The notes beneath the pieces are model-generated. The model was given only the letters and a program-made list of their open reading frames with translations, did no database searches and was not told where the DNA came from. Of a stretch of DNA of 64,000 bases, positions 7,976 to 16,603 are shown one piece after another. The stretch's first letter is position 1. Each line of letters begins with the position of its first letter. The DNA lies in contig CAZYLZ010000002.1 of assembly GCA_964648335.1 (NCBI GenBank), forward strand, positions 28,323-92,322, written 5' to 3'. Source of the stretch: CAZYLZ01 sp964648335. Its GTDB lineage: Bacteria; Patescibacteriota; Minisyncoccia; Phycocordibacterales; UBA2100. The translations under genes and the position numbers were made by a program.

Positions 7976-8030
7976 GATACAAAAATGCCGCTCACAATAC
8001 TTCTAGTATTGTGAGCGGCATTTTTGTATC
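7976..8030. terminator. Perfect 25-bp hairpin, bidirectional terminator
   Basis: 7976-8000 pairs without mismatch with 8006-8030 around the loop TTCTA. Five A on one arm and five T on the other make it a terminator in both directions, for rpsG and for the convergent membrane gene. Its inner CACAATAC core repeats that of the upstream inverted repeat. Confidence 0.75.
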
Positions 8031-8061
8031 GCGCCTGTCACCGTATCTCAAATCTCGCGTT

Positions 8062-8388
8062 CTAGCGGATGAAATTTGGGGAAATAAAATTATGTGGATG
8101 CAAAGTAAAATCCGTCAAATAGAGAAAATAGAATGAGATACCAAATACGACGAAGGTACATATCAGTTTTAGAATACGAACTACGCTTGTGTCGCGCGCC
8201 CAATCGTATTCCCACAAGAATAGAATGCCCCAAAGTATCGCAAAAACCGGTGCGTATATTACGCTAAGTAGTAACACATCGAAGAGCCCAGATCTTCCTT
8301 GGCCGACAACGAGTAGAATAGCGGAAATAATCGGCGAGAGTGCAAGGAGGCCACTTACGTCACGAATGATTTTTGGGACTCTGCTCAT
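8062..8388 (-). CDS. Small multi-pass membrane protein, unknown
   Basis: 108 residues from MSRVPK. Three hydrophobic helices are visible, around GLLALSPIISAILLVV, LLLSVIYAPVFAILWGILFL and LICTFVVFGISFYFLYL. The base composition is clearly more AT-rich than the neighbours (the 3' end is full of A and T runs), suggesting a different origin. A longer start at 8454 exists; the internal ATG is preferred because a TACTAT box lies 10 bases upstream and the extra residues are not hydrophobic. No family recognised. Confidence 0.5.
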   Translation of the reverse strand: MSRVPKIIRDVSGLLALSPIISAILLVVGQGRSGLFDVLLLSVIYAPVFAILWGILFLWEYDWARDTSVVRILKLICTFVVFGISFYFLYLTDFTLHPHNFISPNFIR

Positions 8389-8665
8389 TTCGTTCAAAAT
8401 AGTAACACAGGTGAGAGATTGGAGGTCATCAAAAAATGACACGACCCATCGCATAACAGAATCCAGCCCTCAGCTCTGCACTTTTTTCCTGGTGTCTTTT
8501 GCTGCGACCATTCCTGCTTTGCAGTACTCCACATTAGTTAAAACACACTCGAAAGCACCCTCTGATGTACTCGTTATTTCGCGGTGTGCCAAACAGCAAG
8601 AGGTGGCGGTTTGTTTGTTGAAGGCCTGTATACTATTTGCATAGTAAGTAATCGCTTTTTTCTGT
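8389..8665. other. Intergenic region before the DUF1508 gene
   Basis: No convincing gene on either strand. A TATACT -10 box at 8629-8634 probably drives the downstream DUF1508 gene with a 25-base leader. Otherwise nothing recognised. Confidence 0.5.
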
Positions 8666-8893
8666 ATGAAAGGACCAAGGTTCGAGGTGTACCACGACAA
8701 GGCAAAGAAATTTCGTTTTCGCTTATTGGCTGCAAATGGCGAGCCGGTCGCAATGTCCGAGGCCTACGAGTCTAAAGCGAGCGTCATGAGCACCGTAAAG
8801 AGAATCGGTGCTATGGCAGCAAAGGCTGCGATCGTCGACATGACTGTCGCTCCAAAAGCGGCACCGGCAAAGAAGGTCGCAAAAAAGAAGTAA
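8666..8893 (+). CDS. DUF1508 (YegP-like) small protein
   Basis: 75 residues. FEVYHDKAKKFRFRLLAANGEPVAMSEAYESKASV is the single DUF1508 repeat (YegP doubles it), a small alpha-beta fold of unknown function. The C-terminus is a Lys/Ala tail (PKAAPAKKVAKKK) that could bind nucleic acid. A terminator follows. Confidence 0.85.
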   Translation: MKGPRFEVYHDKAKKFRFRLLAANGEPVAMSEAYESKASVMSTVKRIGAMAAKAAIVDMTVAPKAAPAKKVAKKK

Positions 8894-8918
8894 TAGATAC
8901 TTTCTTCTGATGTAAGAA

Positions 8919-8944
8919 AAAGACCGGCCTCATGGCCGGTCTTT
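8919..8944. terminator. Rho-independent terminator
   Basis: Stem AAAGACCGGCC with GGCCGGTCTTT around TCAT, with A and T tracts on both sides. It separates the DUF1508 gene from the convergent secreted-protein gene. Confidence 0.8.
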
Positions 8945-8949
8945 GGTGT

Positions 8950-9438
8950 TTAGATAGGGGCATCGCTTGCGAGAATCCCTCCGAGATCCTCGATGAGAAG
9001 CTCATAGAACGCCCGAATCCCATCATCGAGCATAAGAGGTGCACCCTCTCTTTCTTTCGATGCGCAGCCGGAGCTGTCGATGACAATCGCCTGGCCCGAT
9101 CCTGTGGCGCCGATATCCGTGTACACGTATGTGCAGGCAATCGGTTCGCGAAGTATTTCGGAGCTACCGTTCGGGGCGAAGATCTCCCGTTGGCGGATGA
9201 CTATCGCATGGTCGGTCACGACCAACACCGGGACTCCGTTGCGTAGACGATAGTCGACGACGGCCATGGGCTCTTTCGTCTCGGGGTGCTTGATCGAGAG
9301 GGTCATCGTGTCGGATCGCTTCCCGACGTGCTGAGCCATCCCTCGGAGCAGCTTTTCCACGTTTCGCGCGGGCTCTGCGGCGATGCCTGTGGCACCCAGG
9401 AAGATTCCTGACAGGGCCAGTGCACTCACTATTTTCAT
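8950..9438 (-). CDS. Secreted protein of unknown function, SD-led
   Basis: 162 residues. A signal peptide (MKIVSALALSGIFLGATGIAAEPA) precedes a soluble domain with PMAVVDYRLRNGVPVLVVTDHAIVI and a late CTYVYTDIGATGSGQAIVIDSSGC segment holding two cysteines that may pair. No family is recognised. The ATG at 9438 is chosen because AGGAGG ends 5 bases upstream; a GTG directly before it is in frame. Its layout (SD, signal peptide, shared terminator) matches the other SD-led small genes. Confidence 0.7.
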   Translation of the reverse strand: MKIVSALALSGIFLGATGIAAEPARNVEKLLRGMAQHVGKRSDTMTLSIKHPETKEPMAVVDYRLRNGVPVLVVTDHAIVIRQREIFAPNGSSEILREPIACTYVYTDIGATGSGQAIVIDSSGCASKEREGAPLMLDDGIRAFYELLIEDLGGILASDAPI

Positions 9439-9530
9439 CACTTCCTCCTGACAAGTTGCTCAGTACTAGATGCGATACTGCACCCATATCGGGGTTCTGT
9501 CTACGGGGAGCGGAAGGAGCTCTGGCGCTT

Positions 9531-9558
9531 TTGCATTTTGGGGCTTTTCTGGTACTCT
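9531..9558 (+). promoter_or_regulatory. Promoter of fusA
   Basis: TTGCAT at 9531-9536, 16 bases, then TACTCT at 9553-9558 preceded by TGG (extended -10). The fusA ATG lies 53 bases after it. Confidence 0.6.
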
Positions 9559-9610
9559 TTCGCAACGAGCTCCGCGCTCCTTTATTTGTTATTCATTGAT
9601 TGTTTTACGT

Positions 9611-11755
9611 ATGGAACGAGATTATCCACTGCAGAAAGTTCGAAACTTCGGTATCATCGCGCACATCGATGCGGGCAAGACGACCACGTCCGAGCGCATC
9701 CTCTTTTATACCGGCGAAAGCCACAAGATCGGCGAGGTGCACGAGGGTGACACCGTCACCGACTGGATGGAACAGGAGCGCGAGCGCGGAATCACCATCA
9801 CTGCAGCGGCGATAACTTGCTTCTGGAACCCTACCTACATGGGAACCGACGTCACCTTGAAGCACCGCTTCAACATCATCGACACGCCGGGCCACATTGA
9901 CTTCACCTCAGAGGTGCAGCGCTCAATGCGCGTGCTCGACGGAGCAGTCGTCGTCTTTGATGGTGTTGCGGGCGTCGAACCTCAGACCGAGACGAACTGG
10001 CGCTATGCCGAGGACGCAAACGTCCCCCGCCTCTGTTTCGTAAACAAGCTCGACCGAACCGGAGCATCGTTCGAACGCTCGTTTGGCATGATATTGGAGC
10101 GCCTTTCTAAGGATGCTGTGCGCATGCAGCTGCCTTTGGGCGAAGAAGACGGATTCGACGGCATGGTGGACCTTTTGACCATGAAAGCTTTCAAGTTCGA
10201 AGGAGAGAAGGGAAAGAACGTTTCGACCTATGATTGCCCGGCAGACAAAGTAGAGGAGGCAAAGAAATATCGCGCCATGCTCGTAGAGAAGATTGTCGAG
10301 ACCGATGACGCAGCCATGAGTGCCTACCTCGAGGGTACCGAGCCATCTGTCCCTGAGCTCAAGGCGATCTTGCGCCGCGCAGTCATCGCAAACAAGATCT
10401 TCCCGACCTTCTGTGGATCTGCTCTCAAGAACCGCGGCGTGCAGCTGGTGCTCGACGGCGTCGTTGACTACCTTCCGTCGCCACTGGACCTTCCTCCTGC
10501 AAAGGGAGTGAACCCCGATACCGGCGAAGCGATTACGCGCTCAGCTGATGACAAAGAGCCGTTCTCTGCACTCATCTTCAAGCTGCAGGTAGATCCGTTC
10601 GTGGGGCAGCTCTCGTTCTTCCGTGTGTACAGTGGTACGTTCACCGCGGGAAACTCGGTGTACAACGCGACTACCGGCAAGAAGGAGCGCGTCGGACGCA
10701 TCGTCCGCCTCCAGGCAAACAAACGCGAAGAGATTAAGACCGTATTCACCGGAGAAATCGCGGCATTGGTCGGCGTTAAGGAGTCCAAGATCGGACACAC
10801 CATCTGCGACGAAGACAAGCCGATCATTTTGGAAGAGATCGAGTTCCGCGAGCCGGTTCTCCGCGCCCGCATCGAGCCTAAGACCAAGGGCGATCAGGAG
10901 AAGATGGGCATGGCGCTCAACAAGCTTTCAGACGAAGACCCAACATTCCGTGTCTCGAGCGACGAAGAGACTGGCGACACCATCGTAGCAGGCATGGGAG
11001 AGCTCCACCTCGAGATCATGGTGGACCGCATGAAGCGCGAGTTCGGTGTCGAAGCTACTTTGGGCAAGCCACAGGTGGCGTACCGCGAGACAATCACTGG
11101 CTCTGCTGATGTCGAGAACAAGTACATCAAGCAGACCGGAGGTCGCGGACAGTATGGCCACGTCAAGATCAAGATGAAGCGCCTCGAGCCGTTGGTAGAG
11201 GGCGAGAAGATCAAGAACAACGTCAAGCGCGAAGACCACTTCGAGTTCACCAACAACATCAAGGGAGGAGTCATCCCGCAGGAATTCATCCCAGCAGTGG
11301 AGAAGGGAATCCGCGAGGCTATGACCCGTGGCATCCAGGCGGGGTACCCGGTCGTCGATATTGCAGTCGAGCTCTACGACGGTTCCTACCACGACGTCGA
11401 CTCATCCGAAATCGCATTCAAGATCGCGGCATCGCAGGCATTCCAAGAGGCAGCTCGCCAGTCGAAGCCGGTACTCCTCGAGCCGGTCATGAAGGTGGTC
11501 GTGGTTACCCCAGACAAGTTCATGGGCGACATCACCGGTAACTTCAACTCGAAGCGCGGACAGATCCAGTCGATCGACGACCGCTCGGGAGGCCTCAAGG
11601 TCATCTCGGCATTCGTGCCACTTTCAGAAATGTTCGGCTACACGACGACCCTGCGTTCGATGACCGAAGGCCGTGCAAACAACACCATGACCTTCGACCA
11701 CTACGAGGTCGTTCCTAAGAACGTCGCAGACGAAGTCATCGCATCGCGCAAGTAA
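9611..11755 (+). CDS. fusA: Elongation factor G
   Basis: 714 residues. The G domain has the P-loop AHIDAGKTTTSER, DTPGHIDF and NKLDRTGA; the C-terminal domains include GMGELHLEIMVDRMKREFGVE and GGRGQYGHV. EF-G drives translocation and ribosome recycling. The start at MERDYPL is the family start; a longer in-frame reading from 9470 runs through the promoter and is rejected. It has no SD (GTTTTACGT before ATG). Normally adjacent to rpsG, it is separated here by 1.8 kb. Confidence 0.98.
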   Translation: MERDYPLQKVRNFGIIAHIDAGKTTTSERILFYTGESHKIGEVHEGDTVTDWMEQERERGITITAAAITCFWNPTYMGTDVTLKHRFNIIDTPGHIDFTSEVQRSMRVLDGAVVVFDGVAGVEPQTETNWRYAEDANVPRLCFVNKLDRTGASFERSFGMILERLSKDAVRMQLPLGEEDGFDGMVDLLTMKAFKFEGEKGKNVSTYDCPADKVEEAKKYRAMLVEKIVETDDAAMSAYLEGTEPSVPELKAILRRAVIANKIFPTFCGSALKNRGVQLVLDGVVDYLPSPLDLPPAKGVNPDTGEAITRSADDKEPFSALIFKLQVDPFVGQLSFFRVYSGTFTAGNSVYNATTGKKERVGRIVRLQANKREEIKTVFTGEIAALVGVKESKIGHTICDEDKPIILEEIEFREPVLRARIEPKTKGDQEKMGMALNKLSDEDPTFRVSSDEETGDTIVAGMGELHLEIMVDRMKREFGVEATLGKPQVAYRETITGSADVENKYIKQTGGRGQYGHVKIKMKRLEPLVEGEKIKNNVKREDHFEFTNNIKGGVIPQEFIPAVEKGIREAMTRGIQAGYPVVDIAVELYDGSYHDVDSSEIAFKIAASQAFQEAARQSKPVLLEPVMKVVVVTPDKFMGDITGNFNSKRGQIQSIDDRSGGLKVISAFVPLSEMFGYTTTLRSMTEGRANNTMTFDHYEVVPKNVADEVIASRK

Positions 11756-11778
11756 AAGAAAGAAATGTCTTTAATGAC

Positions 11779-11803
11779 AACCACCGGCTCAAAGCCGGTG
11801 GTT
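11779..11803 (+). terminator. Terminator of fusA
   Basis: AACCACCGGCT pairs with AGCCGGTGGTT around CAA and is followed by TCTTTCC. It lies directly before the IS200-type element. Confidence 0.75.
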
Positions 11804-11811
11804 TCTTTCCT

Positions 11812-12337
11812 GCCCTGCATCCGCAGGGCTAGAACAAGGTCGGGAGCTCTCTCTGATAGTGGCGTTGGTTGTTAATGTAGTTACGAATCTGGTGTTCATT
11901 TGTTCCGATGGTGGATATGAAGTAACCCCGTGCCCAAAAAGGCCCCTGAGGTAGCTTTTTCGCTTTCTTCTTGAGCCACATGGATGTCTTGCCTTTCATC
12001 ACCTGCACGATGTAGGCAGCGGAGTACTTCGGTGGGATTGAGAGAAACAGGTGTATATGTTCGTCTCCTACATGCCATGCGTGGATGGAGAGCTCTTTCC
12101 ACTTCGCGATGTACTTGAACATACGCTTCAATTCGAGTTTAATGAACTTGTCCGTCAGTATCTTTCCGCGGTACTTCGGACACCAGACTAGGTGGTAGTC
12201 ACAGACCCATGTCGCATGGGACTGTTTATACAGACGTCTATTCATGGTCGGTTCTGTCACCGTTGGTTAGTAATATCGACCACCGGTGATTGTACCGAGG
12301 GCTCCGCCTTGAAACGCACACCCCAGCTACGCTGGGG
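11812..12337 (-). mobile_element. IS200/IS605-family single-transposase element
   Basis: The element consists of tnpA on the minus strand flanked by subterminal hairpins, as expected for this family, which transposes as single-stranded DNA. The hairpin next to the 3' end of tnpA is GCCCTGC/GCAGGGC (11812-11829), and that beyond its 5' side is CCCCAGC/GCTGGGG (12321-12337). No inverted terminal repeats or TnpB. Exact cleavage points are not resolvable. It sits between the fusA terminator and a second terminator at 12351, so it may have landed in the fusA 3' region. Confidence 0.75.
11829..12245 (-). CDS. tnpA: IS200-type transposase TnpA (Y1 HUH)
   Basis: 138 residues from MNRRLYKQ (a GTG 15 bases upstream is in frame). 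YHLVWCPKYRGK is the family N-terminus, GDEHIHLFLSIPP holds the metal-binding HUH pair, and the catalytic tyrosine is in IRNYINNQ. The enzyme cuts and rejoins single-stranded element ends as a dimer. All key residues are intact, so it may be active. Confidence 0.93.
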   Translation of the reverse strand: MNRRLYKQSHATWVCDYHLVWCPKYRGKILTDKFIKLELKRMFKYIAKWKELSIHAWHVGDEHIHLFLSIPPKYSAAYIVQVMKGKTSMWLKKKAKKLPQGPFWARGYFISTIGTNEHQIRNYINNQRHYQRELPTLF

Positions 12338-12350
12338 GTTTATGTTGTTA

Positions 12351-12381
12351 AGCAAGAACCGCACGAAGTGCGGTTCTTGCT
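12351..12381 (+). terminator. Strong hairpin terminator beyond the IS element
   Basis: A 14-bp perfect stem (12351-12364 with 12368-12381), loop GAA, followed by TTTTTA. Confidence 0.8.
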
Positions 12382-12443
12382 TTTTACTTTTGCACAGGCC
12401 ATTCCATCGAGAGGCGAGCTTGCTGATACAATCAACGGTGTAT

Positions 12444-12836
12444 ATGGCAGATCAAGCCGTGCTCGGCGATGACGTGATTCTTAAGAAAGCGCTCTTGGCG
12501 GCGGCGTTGTTTGCACTCGCCAGTGGTCTCGCGCTCCTTATGTACTGGTTACAGGTCCCCCAACCAGAAGGTCCTGGATCGCTGCAGCTGCGGCCGACGA
12601 CAATCGAAGAAAAAGCCGATGTACTGCGGTCGGTGAGCGAGAGCGGTTCGCGAACCAGTGCGAATGGAGATGAAAAGCTCAAGATACTGGAGAGTCTTTC
12701 GCAGACACAACCTATAGATGATGTGCGCGAAGCTACCACGACGGTTCCTGCCATGCCGAGATTGGACACGCAGGCATCCGGAGGTATGAGCGAAGAAGAG
12801 AAGCTCAAGATCCTGTCGGGGCTCAAGGCTCGTTAA
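12444..12836 (+). CDS. Single-pass membrane protein, unknown
   Basis: 130 residues. One membrane helix (about residues 13-34, LLAAALFALASGLALLMYWL) with a short cytoplasmic start and a Ser/Thr-rich outer part. Two copies of an EEKLKIL-type motif occur: GDEKLKILESL and SEEEKLKILSGL at the end, a short internal repeat. A TACAAT box lies 11 bases before the ATG. It is followed after 3 bases by the repeat surface protein and may anchor or accompany it; that is inference. Confidence 0.6.
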   Translation: MADQAVLGDDVILKKALLAAALFALASGLALLMYWLQVPQPEGPGSLQLRPTTIEEKADVLRSVSESGSRTSANGDEKLKILESLSQTQPIDDVREATTTVPAMPRLDTQASGGMSEEEKLKILSGLKAR

Positions 12837-12839
12837 CCT

Positions 12840-13742
12840 ATGACTGCAGCAATAAAAGAATACGGCGTAACCACGATTGCATCGGTCGTGGCGATTCTCA
12901 TGATAGTCGTGGCCGTCTTCGCTAAGCCTACCGATGTCCTTTCACAGAGCGCAACCGCAGTCACCGGCTGGGCGTGGAGTGATACCATCGGATGGATTTC
13001 GCTCAACTGTTCAGATCTCGGCACATGCGCCACATCGAATTATGGGCTCTCGAAGGCGGCAAACGGGACGTTGAGCGGCTATGCGTGGAGCGACAACGTC
13101 GGGTGGGTAAGCGCCAATGCAGCCGATCTCGTCGGCTGTCCGTCGGCGCCCTGCACAGCAGTAGTCTCGGGCACCAGCTATATGGGTTGGCTCAAGGCGG
13201 TCTCGGGCGGTTCGGCGCAAAGCGGAGGCTGGGATGGTTTTATAAGTCTGAGCGGCACCGGTTATGGACTCACACAATCGGATGCGATAGTTCTCGGGTA
13301 CGCATGGGGAAGCGACAACCTCGGCTGGCTCGATTTCTCGGCCGCATATCCTTGCGCCGCGACGGCAGGATATTACTGCTCGGGTAATACACAGATGTAT
13401 CGCGACAACGCATGCAACACCTCGACTATCCAATCATGTTACTCGTGTGTAGCCGGCACGGGCCAGTGTCTTCCGCCCCCGGTCGTCACCGGTACGTTTA
13501 CCATACATCCAGTTCTTGTTCATTCGGGTGCGACCACAACCGTGACATGGACCACGCAAGACGCGTACTACTGCATCGTATCAGGAACAAATGGCGATAC
13601 CTGGACGGCAACCGCCGGAACGCGGACATCAAGCGTAATCACGTCGCCCGTCACCTTTACTCTTACCTGTGGCGGACCCGCGGGTACTACCACCGTGAGT
13701 GCAGGCACTTCTACGGTTGTCCCATCATGGCAAGAATACTAG
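12840..13742 (+). CDS. Secreted surface protein with WAWSDTIGW-type repeats
   Basis: 300 residues. A hydrophobic N-terminal segment (about 10-28) is followed by three repeats around GWAWSDTIGWISLNC, GYAWSDNVGWVSAN and GYAWGSDNLGWLDF, an aromatic repeat family frequent in CPR surface proteins. A Cys-rich stretch follows (about residues 180-215) and a C-terminal Ig-like beta domain (about 218-298) with paired cysteines. Attachment to host or neighbour cells is a plausible role but not shown. It shares a probable operon with the preceding membrane protein. Confidence 0.75.
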   Translation: MTAAIKEYGVTTIASVVAILMIVVAVFAKPTDVLSQSATAVTGWAWSDTIGWISLNCSDLGTCATSNYGLSKAANGTLSGYAWSDNVGWVSANAADLVGCPSAPCTAVVSGTSYMGWLKAVSGGSAQSGGWDGFISLSGTGYGLTQSDAIVLGYAWGSDNLGWLDFSAAYPCAATAGYYCSGNTQMYRDNACNTSTIQSCYSCVAGTGQCLPPPVVTGTFTIHPVLVHSGATTTVTWTTQDAYYCIVSGTNGDTWTATAGTRTSSVITSPVTFTLTCGGPAGTTTVSAGTSTVVPSWQEY

Positions 13743-13865
13743 ACTGTATGTGGAATGGCGAATCGTCGACAATGAATCCATGCTTTTCTACTACAAGTAG
13801 TTTGTCCGATTTGTGCACATTATCTGTTATTGCAAAACAGACGTCTGCCGTATCATGTGTAGTAC

Positions 13866-15083
13866 ATGCGGCCCCTCAATCTATCGATTGCAATCGCGAT
13901 TTCTACGCTCCTTTCTGCCTCAGTAGCTTTTGCCTGGACCGGCCCAACACAGACCGCACCAGCAGGTAACGTCTCGGCACCCATAAACGTCGGCTCCACC
14001 GACCAGGTAAAGAGCGCATCGTTAGGCGTCAACGGCCTCGCGGTTTTTGGTAACTCGCTATTACAAGCAGCGAGCTATCTTAACTGGGGTGCAACAGCAG
14101 GATCTGGAGGATACGGCATCCGCGACAACGGGGGCACCCTCGAGTTCAAGAACTCGGCAGGGTCGTGGTCCCCGTTTGGTACCGGTGCACTTACTGGCTC
14201 GGGTACGGCAAACTACGTCACTAAGTTCGCGGGCGCCTCAACTCTCGGTAGTTCAATCATCTACGACAGTGGTTCGAACGTCGGTATCGGTGCTGGCACG
14301 AGTCCTGTGGGTAAACTTGAAGTGCGTCACAGTATTGGTACGCAAACAGAAATGCTACGGCTACGATCAAATTTGGCAACGTGGCAATCGTACGGCCTGC
14401 TTACTTTTGTTGATGATGCAACGGGTCTTGTCGAGTCGCAGATAAAGACGGAGCTGGTATGGGGTTCACCCGAGGTAAAGAGAACATTGACCTTGGGTAC
14501 AAAAGAGAATCTCGATACGTTGAATATTTATAATGGCGGTGTTGCTATAGGGACACGACTACCGACTGCAAAACTTACCGTGGGAACGGCAGGGAGTGCA
14601 GGTAGCTCGTACTACGATATTGGTGCGGGGAAGATAGCTGCAGGGACTTCTATTTATTCGTACGGTAGCATCTGCGCGGGAAACAATGCAGGCGACTGTT
14701 CTGGAGCTGGAGGGGTCCTACTTACTGCAGCGGGCGCAGTCACTGCAGTTGGAAATGTTACCGCGGCCGCGTTTCTTTATAGCTCTGATCGCAGGCTCAA
14801 AGAGCGCATAGCCCCAATAGCAGACTCTCTATCGAAGACTTTACATCTTTCAGGAGTATCGTACGTTTGGAAAACGGGGCCACGAGCCGGACAGCGCGAT
14901 ATCGGTGTCATCGCACAAGACGTAGAAAAAGAGCTGCCAGAAGCGGTCCATACCGACGAAATGGGGATGAAGTCCGTCGACTATCCAAAGCTCACCCCAC
15001 TTCTCATTAACGCCATCAAAGAACAGCAGGCCCAGATAGAACGGCTCGAGGCTCGCATAGAAGCTCTCGAGGCGAAAAAGTGA
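13866..15083 (+). CDS. Secreted fibre-like protein with C-terminal S74 self-cleaving chaperone domain
   Basis: 405 residues. Signal peptide (to about residue 23, AFA) then a repetitive beta-rich region (NVSAPINVGSTDQVKSASLGVNGLAVFG) and a glycine-rich middle. The last 110 residues are a peptidase S74 domain: SSDRRLKERI holds the catalytic Ser of the phage tailspike family, followed by DIGVIAQDVEKELPEAV and a terminal coiled coil (EQQAQIERLEARIEALEAKK). S74 domains trimerise and fold phage fibres, then cut themselves off. A trimeric cell-surface fibre is inferred. A TATCAT box ends 9 bases before the ATG. Confidence 0.82.
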   Translation: MRPLNLSIAIAISTLLSASVAFAWTGPTQTAPAGNVSAPINVGSTDQVKSASLGVNGLAVFGNSLLQAASYLNWGATAGSGGYGIRDNGGTLEFKNSAGSWSPFGTGALTGSGTANYVTKFAGASTLGSSIIYDSGSNVGIGAGTSPVGKLEVRHSIGTQTEMLRLRSNLATWQSYGLLTFVDDATGLVESQIKTELVWGSPEVKRTLTLGTKENLDTLNIYNGGVAIGTRLPTAKLTVGTAGSAGSSYYDIGAGKIAAGTSIYSYGSICAGNNAGDCSGAGGVLLTAAGAVTAVGNVTAAAFLYSSDRRLKERIAPIADSLSKTLHLSGVSYVWKTGPRAGQRDIGVIAQDVEKELPEAVHTDEMGMKSVDYPKLTPLLINAIKEQQAQIERLEARIEALEAKK

Positions 15084-15093
15084 CCGTACTTGT

Positions 15094-15507
15094 ATGAACG
15101 AACGATCGCATAGCGAGAGGACGAAGCTCGGCCGCTCGGTCGTGGCACTCGCGTTCGTCGTGGGATGCACGATCGCGCTTGCCGCTCTCGCACCGTCTGT
15201 TCGTGCCCCGCTTGCCTCTGCCGAGACGGATTTTTTTGATGCATCTGCGCGCGGGCTCGGGATATTGCCGGCATCGTGCGCGTCGTCGCCGATGTATTAT
15301 CACTACCACTCATATGTAGCACCCGGTAATACACGCGCGTTCGTCTCGAATACCGGCGAGACGGAATATGGCGCGACACTAGGCGCCGCCGGAACCTATG
15401 TTTGTATTACCAATGCTACCGGCCTCAATTACTTCGTCCCGGCAAATACTGCAGCTGAGATAAATGCATTCAAGGCAAAAGTGATTCCTGGAATGTCAAA
15501 GTGGTAA
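15094..15507 (+). CDS. Secreted or membrane-anchored protein, unknown
   Basis: 137 residues. A hydrophobic segment at about 13-45 (VVALAFVVGCTIALAALAPSV) acts as signal or anchor; the rest is a small exported domain with two cysteines (PASCASSP, TYVCITN) and MYYHYHSY. The stop codon overlaps the next start (TAATG), so the two are translationally coupled. It probably belongs to the surface-protein group. Confidence 0.6.
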   Translation: MNERSHSERTKLGRSVVALAFVVGCTIALAALAPSVRAPLASAETDFFDASARGLGILPASCASSPMYYHYHSYVAPGNTRAFVSNTGETEYGATLGAAGTYVCITNATGLNYFVPANTAAEINAFKAKVIPGMSKW

Positions 15508-16325
15508 TGCGAATGTTCCGACGCTTCGGTGGAATCTTGCCAGTAGGAACCAATACAAGGGTACTTGTCGCGTTAGTGGGGGGAATGGTGGCTATGGCCC
15601 TCATCCTCAGACCCGTAATGCTCGTAAACGGGCACGAAGCGGTTATGCTCCGATACAACCCAACTGCCGACCGTGCATTTGCCTATGCTGAGCGCCATTT
15701 TGATGCCGCTGAATCAGAATCGTACGATCTTGTGCGCGCCAAACACTATTTCACGCTCGCGCTTGCACTCGATCCCGCCTTTCCCAGCGTCCGCCACGAG
15801 CTCTCGAGGATTGCGTTTTTGGAAGGTGATTTCGGACGGGCACTGGCATTTATAGACAAAGAAATCATCTTAAATCCGGAACCATCGCCGGCATCGTATT
15901 ACATACGCGCCCTAGTAAAGGGATATATGCAAGACTATGAAGGAGCGGCAAAAGATTACGAGACGTACTTTGCTGTCACGCCAGCAAACTGGGCCGCTAT
16001 CAATGACTACTCGTGGGTCCTTATGAAGCAAGGACTCTCACAACAGGCGCTCGAAGCCCTCAATTGGGGTCTTGGGCAGTGGCCCGAGAATGCCTGGCTG
16101 CTTTCGAACAAGGCGACCGCACTCTACGATCTTGGGCGAGACGACGACGCTATCGAAACGGCCCGCAACGCACAGAAGGCCGTCAAACTCGTTACCAAGT
16201 ACGATTGGCTCGTTGCTTATCCAGGAAATGATCCATTGATTGCAGAAGAAGGTCTCGCGGCGTTTCGCCAAGCGATAGATGAGAACTTAGAACAGATGGA
16301 GAAGAAACATCCTGCACAATACTGA
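15507..16325 (+). CDS. Membrane-anchored TPR protein
   Basis: 272 residues from the ATG that overlaps the preceding stop by one base. One N-terminal membrane helix (about 19-38), then tetratricopeptide repeats: AKHYFTLALALDPAFPSVRHE, YEGAAKDYETYFAVTPANWAA, QQALEALNWGLGQWPENAWLL, DAIETARNAQK. TPR arrays are protein-binding scaffolds. Partner unknown; coupling suggests it acts with the 15094 product. Confidence 0.75.
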   Translation: MRMFRRFGGILPVGTNTRVLVALVGGMVAMALILRPVMLVNGHEAVMLRYNPTADRAFAYAERHFDAAESESYDLVRAKHYFTLALALDPAFPSVRHELSRIAFLEGDFGRALAFIDKEIILNPEPSPASYYIRALVKGYMQDYEGAAKDYETYFAVTPANWAAINDYSWVLMKQGLSQQALEALNWGLGQWPENAWLLSNKATALYDLGRDDDAIETARNAQKAVKLVTKYDWLVAYPGNDPLIAEEGLAAFRQAIDENLEQMEKKHPAQY

Positions 16326-16406
16326 TTTGTCAGGTGCGTATGCGCCCTGTGCAAGTGATACTCAGACGGGTATACTGGGCCCGGTTCGTCAAAAAAGGAG
16401 AGGAAC

Positions 16407-16595
16407 ATGAATAGCGTTCGTACGATGATTGTTGCACTGTTCTTGGCCGGCGCAGGTGCGCTGGCCCTGACATCGTTCGGAGACTCGTGCCAAGCAGGCA
16501 GCTGCTCAACCGGACAGCGCTCAACTTGTCTTGCGTGCTGTGGCGACAAGCCGAATTGCCGTCAGGCATGTTTCGGATATCCTGCCGGAACCTGA
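16407..16595 (+). CDS. Small secreted cysteine-rich peptide
   Basis: 62 residues. Signal peptide to about residue 24, then a mature peptide of about 35 residues with seven cysteines (SCQAGSC, CLACCGDKPNCRQACF). This density suggests a disulfide-stabilised or metal-binding peptide; no family recognised. A TATACT box (16371-16376), AAAGGAGAGG SD and terminator make it a complete single-gene unit. Seven cysteines in so small a peptide recall bacteriocins or toxins, but that is only a resemblance. Confidence 0.65.
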   Translation: MNSVRTMIVALFLAGAGALALTSFGDSCQAGSCSTGQRSTCLACCGDKPNCRQACFGYPAGT

Positions 16596-16603
16596 GTAAC
16601 CAC

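Noticed and set aside
9470..9610. N-terminal extension of EF-G by 47 residues
   Set aside because: EF-G family begins at MERDYPL; the extension covers the predicted promoter.
11779..12381. Composite transposon around fusA
   Set aside because: Only one IS200-type element with subterminal hairpins is visible; no second copy or TnpB gene in the window.
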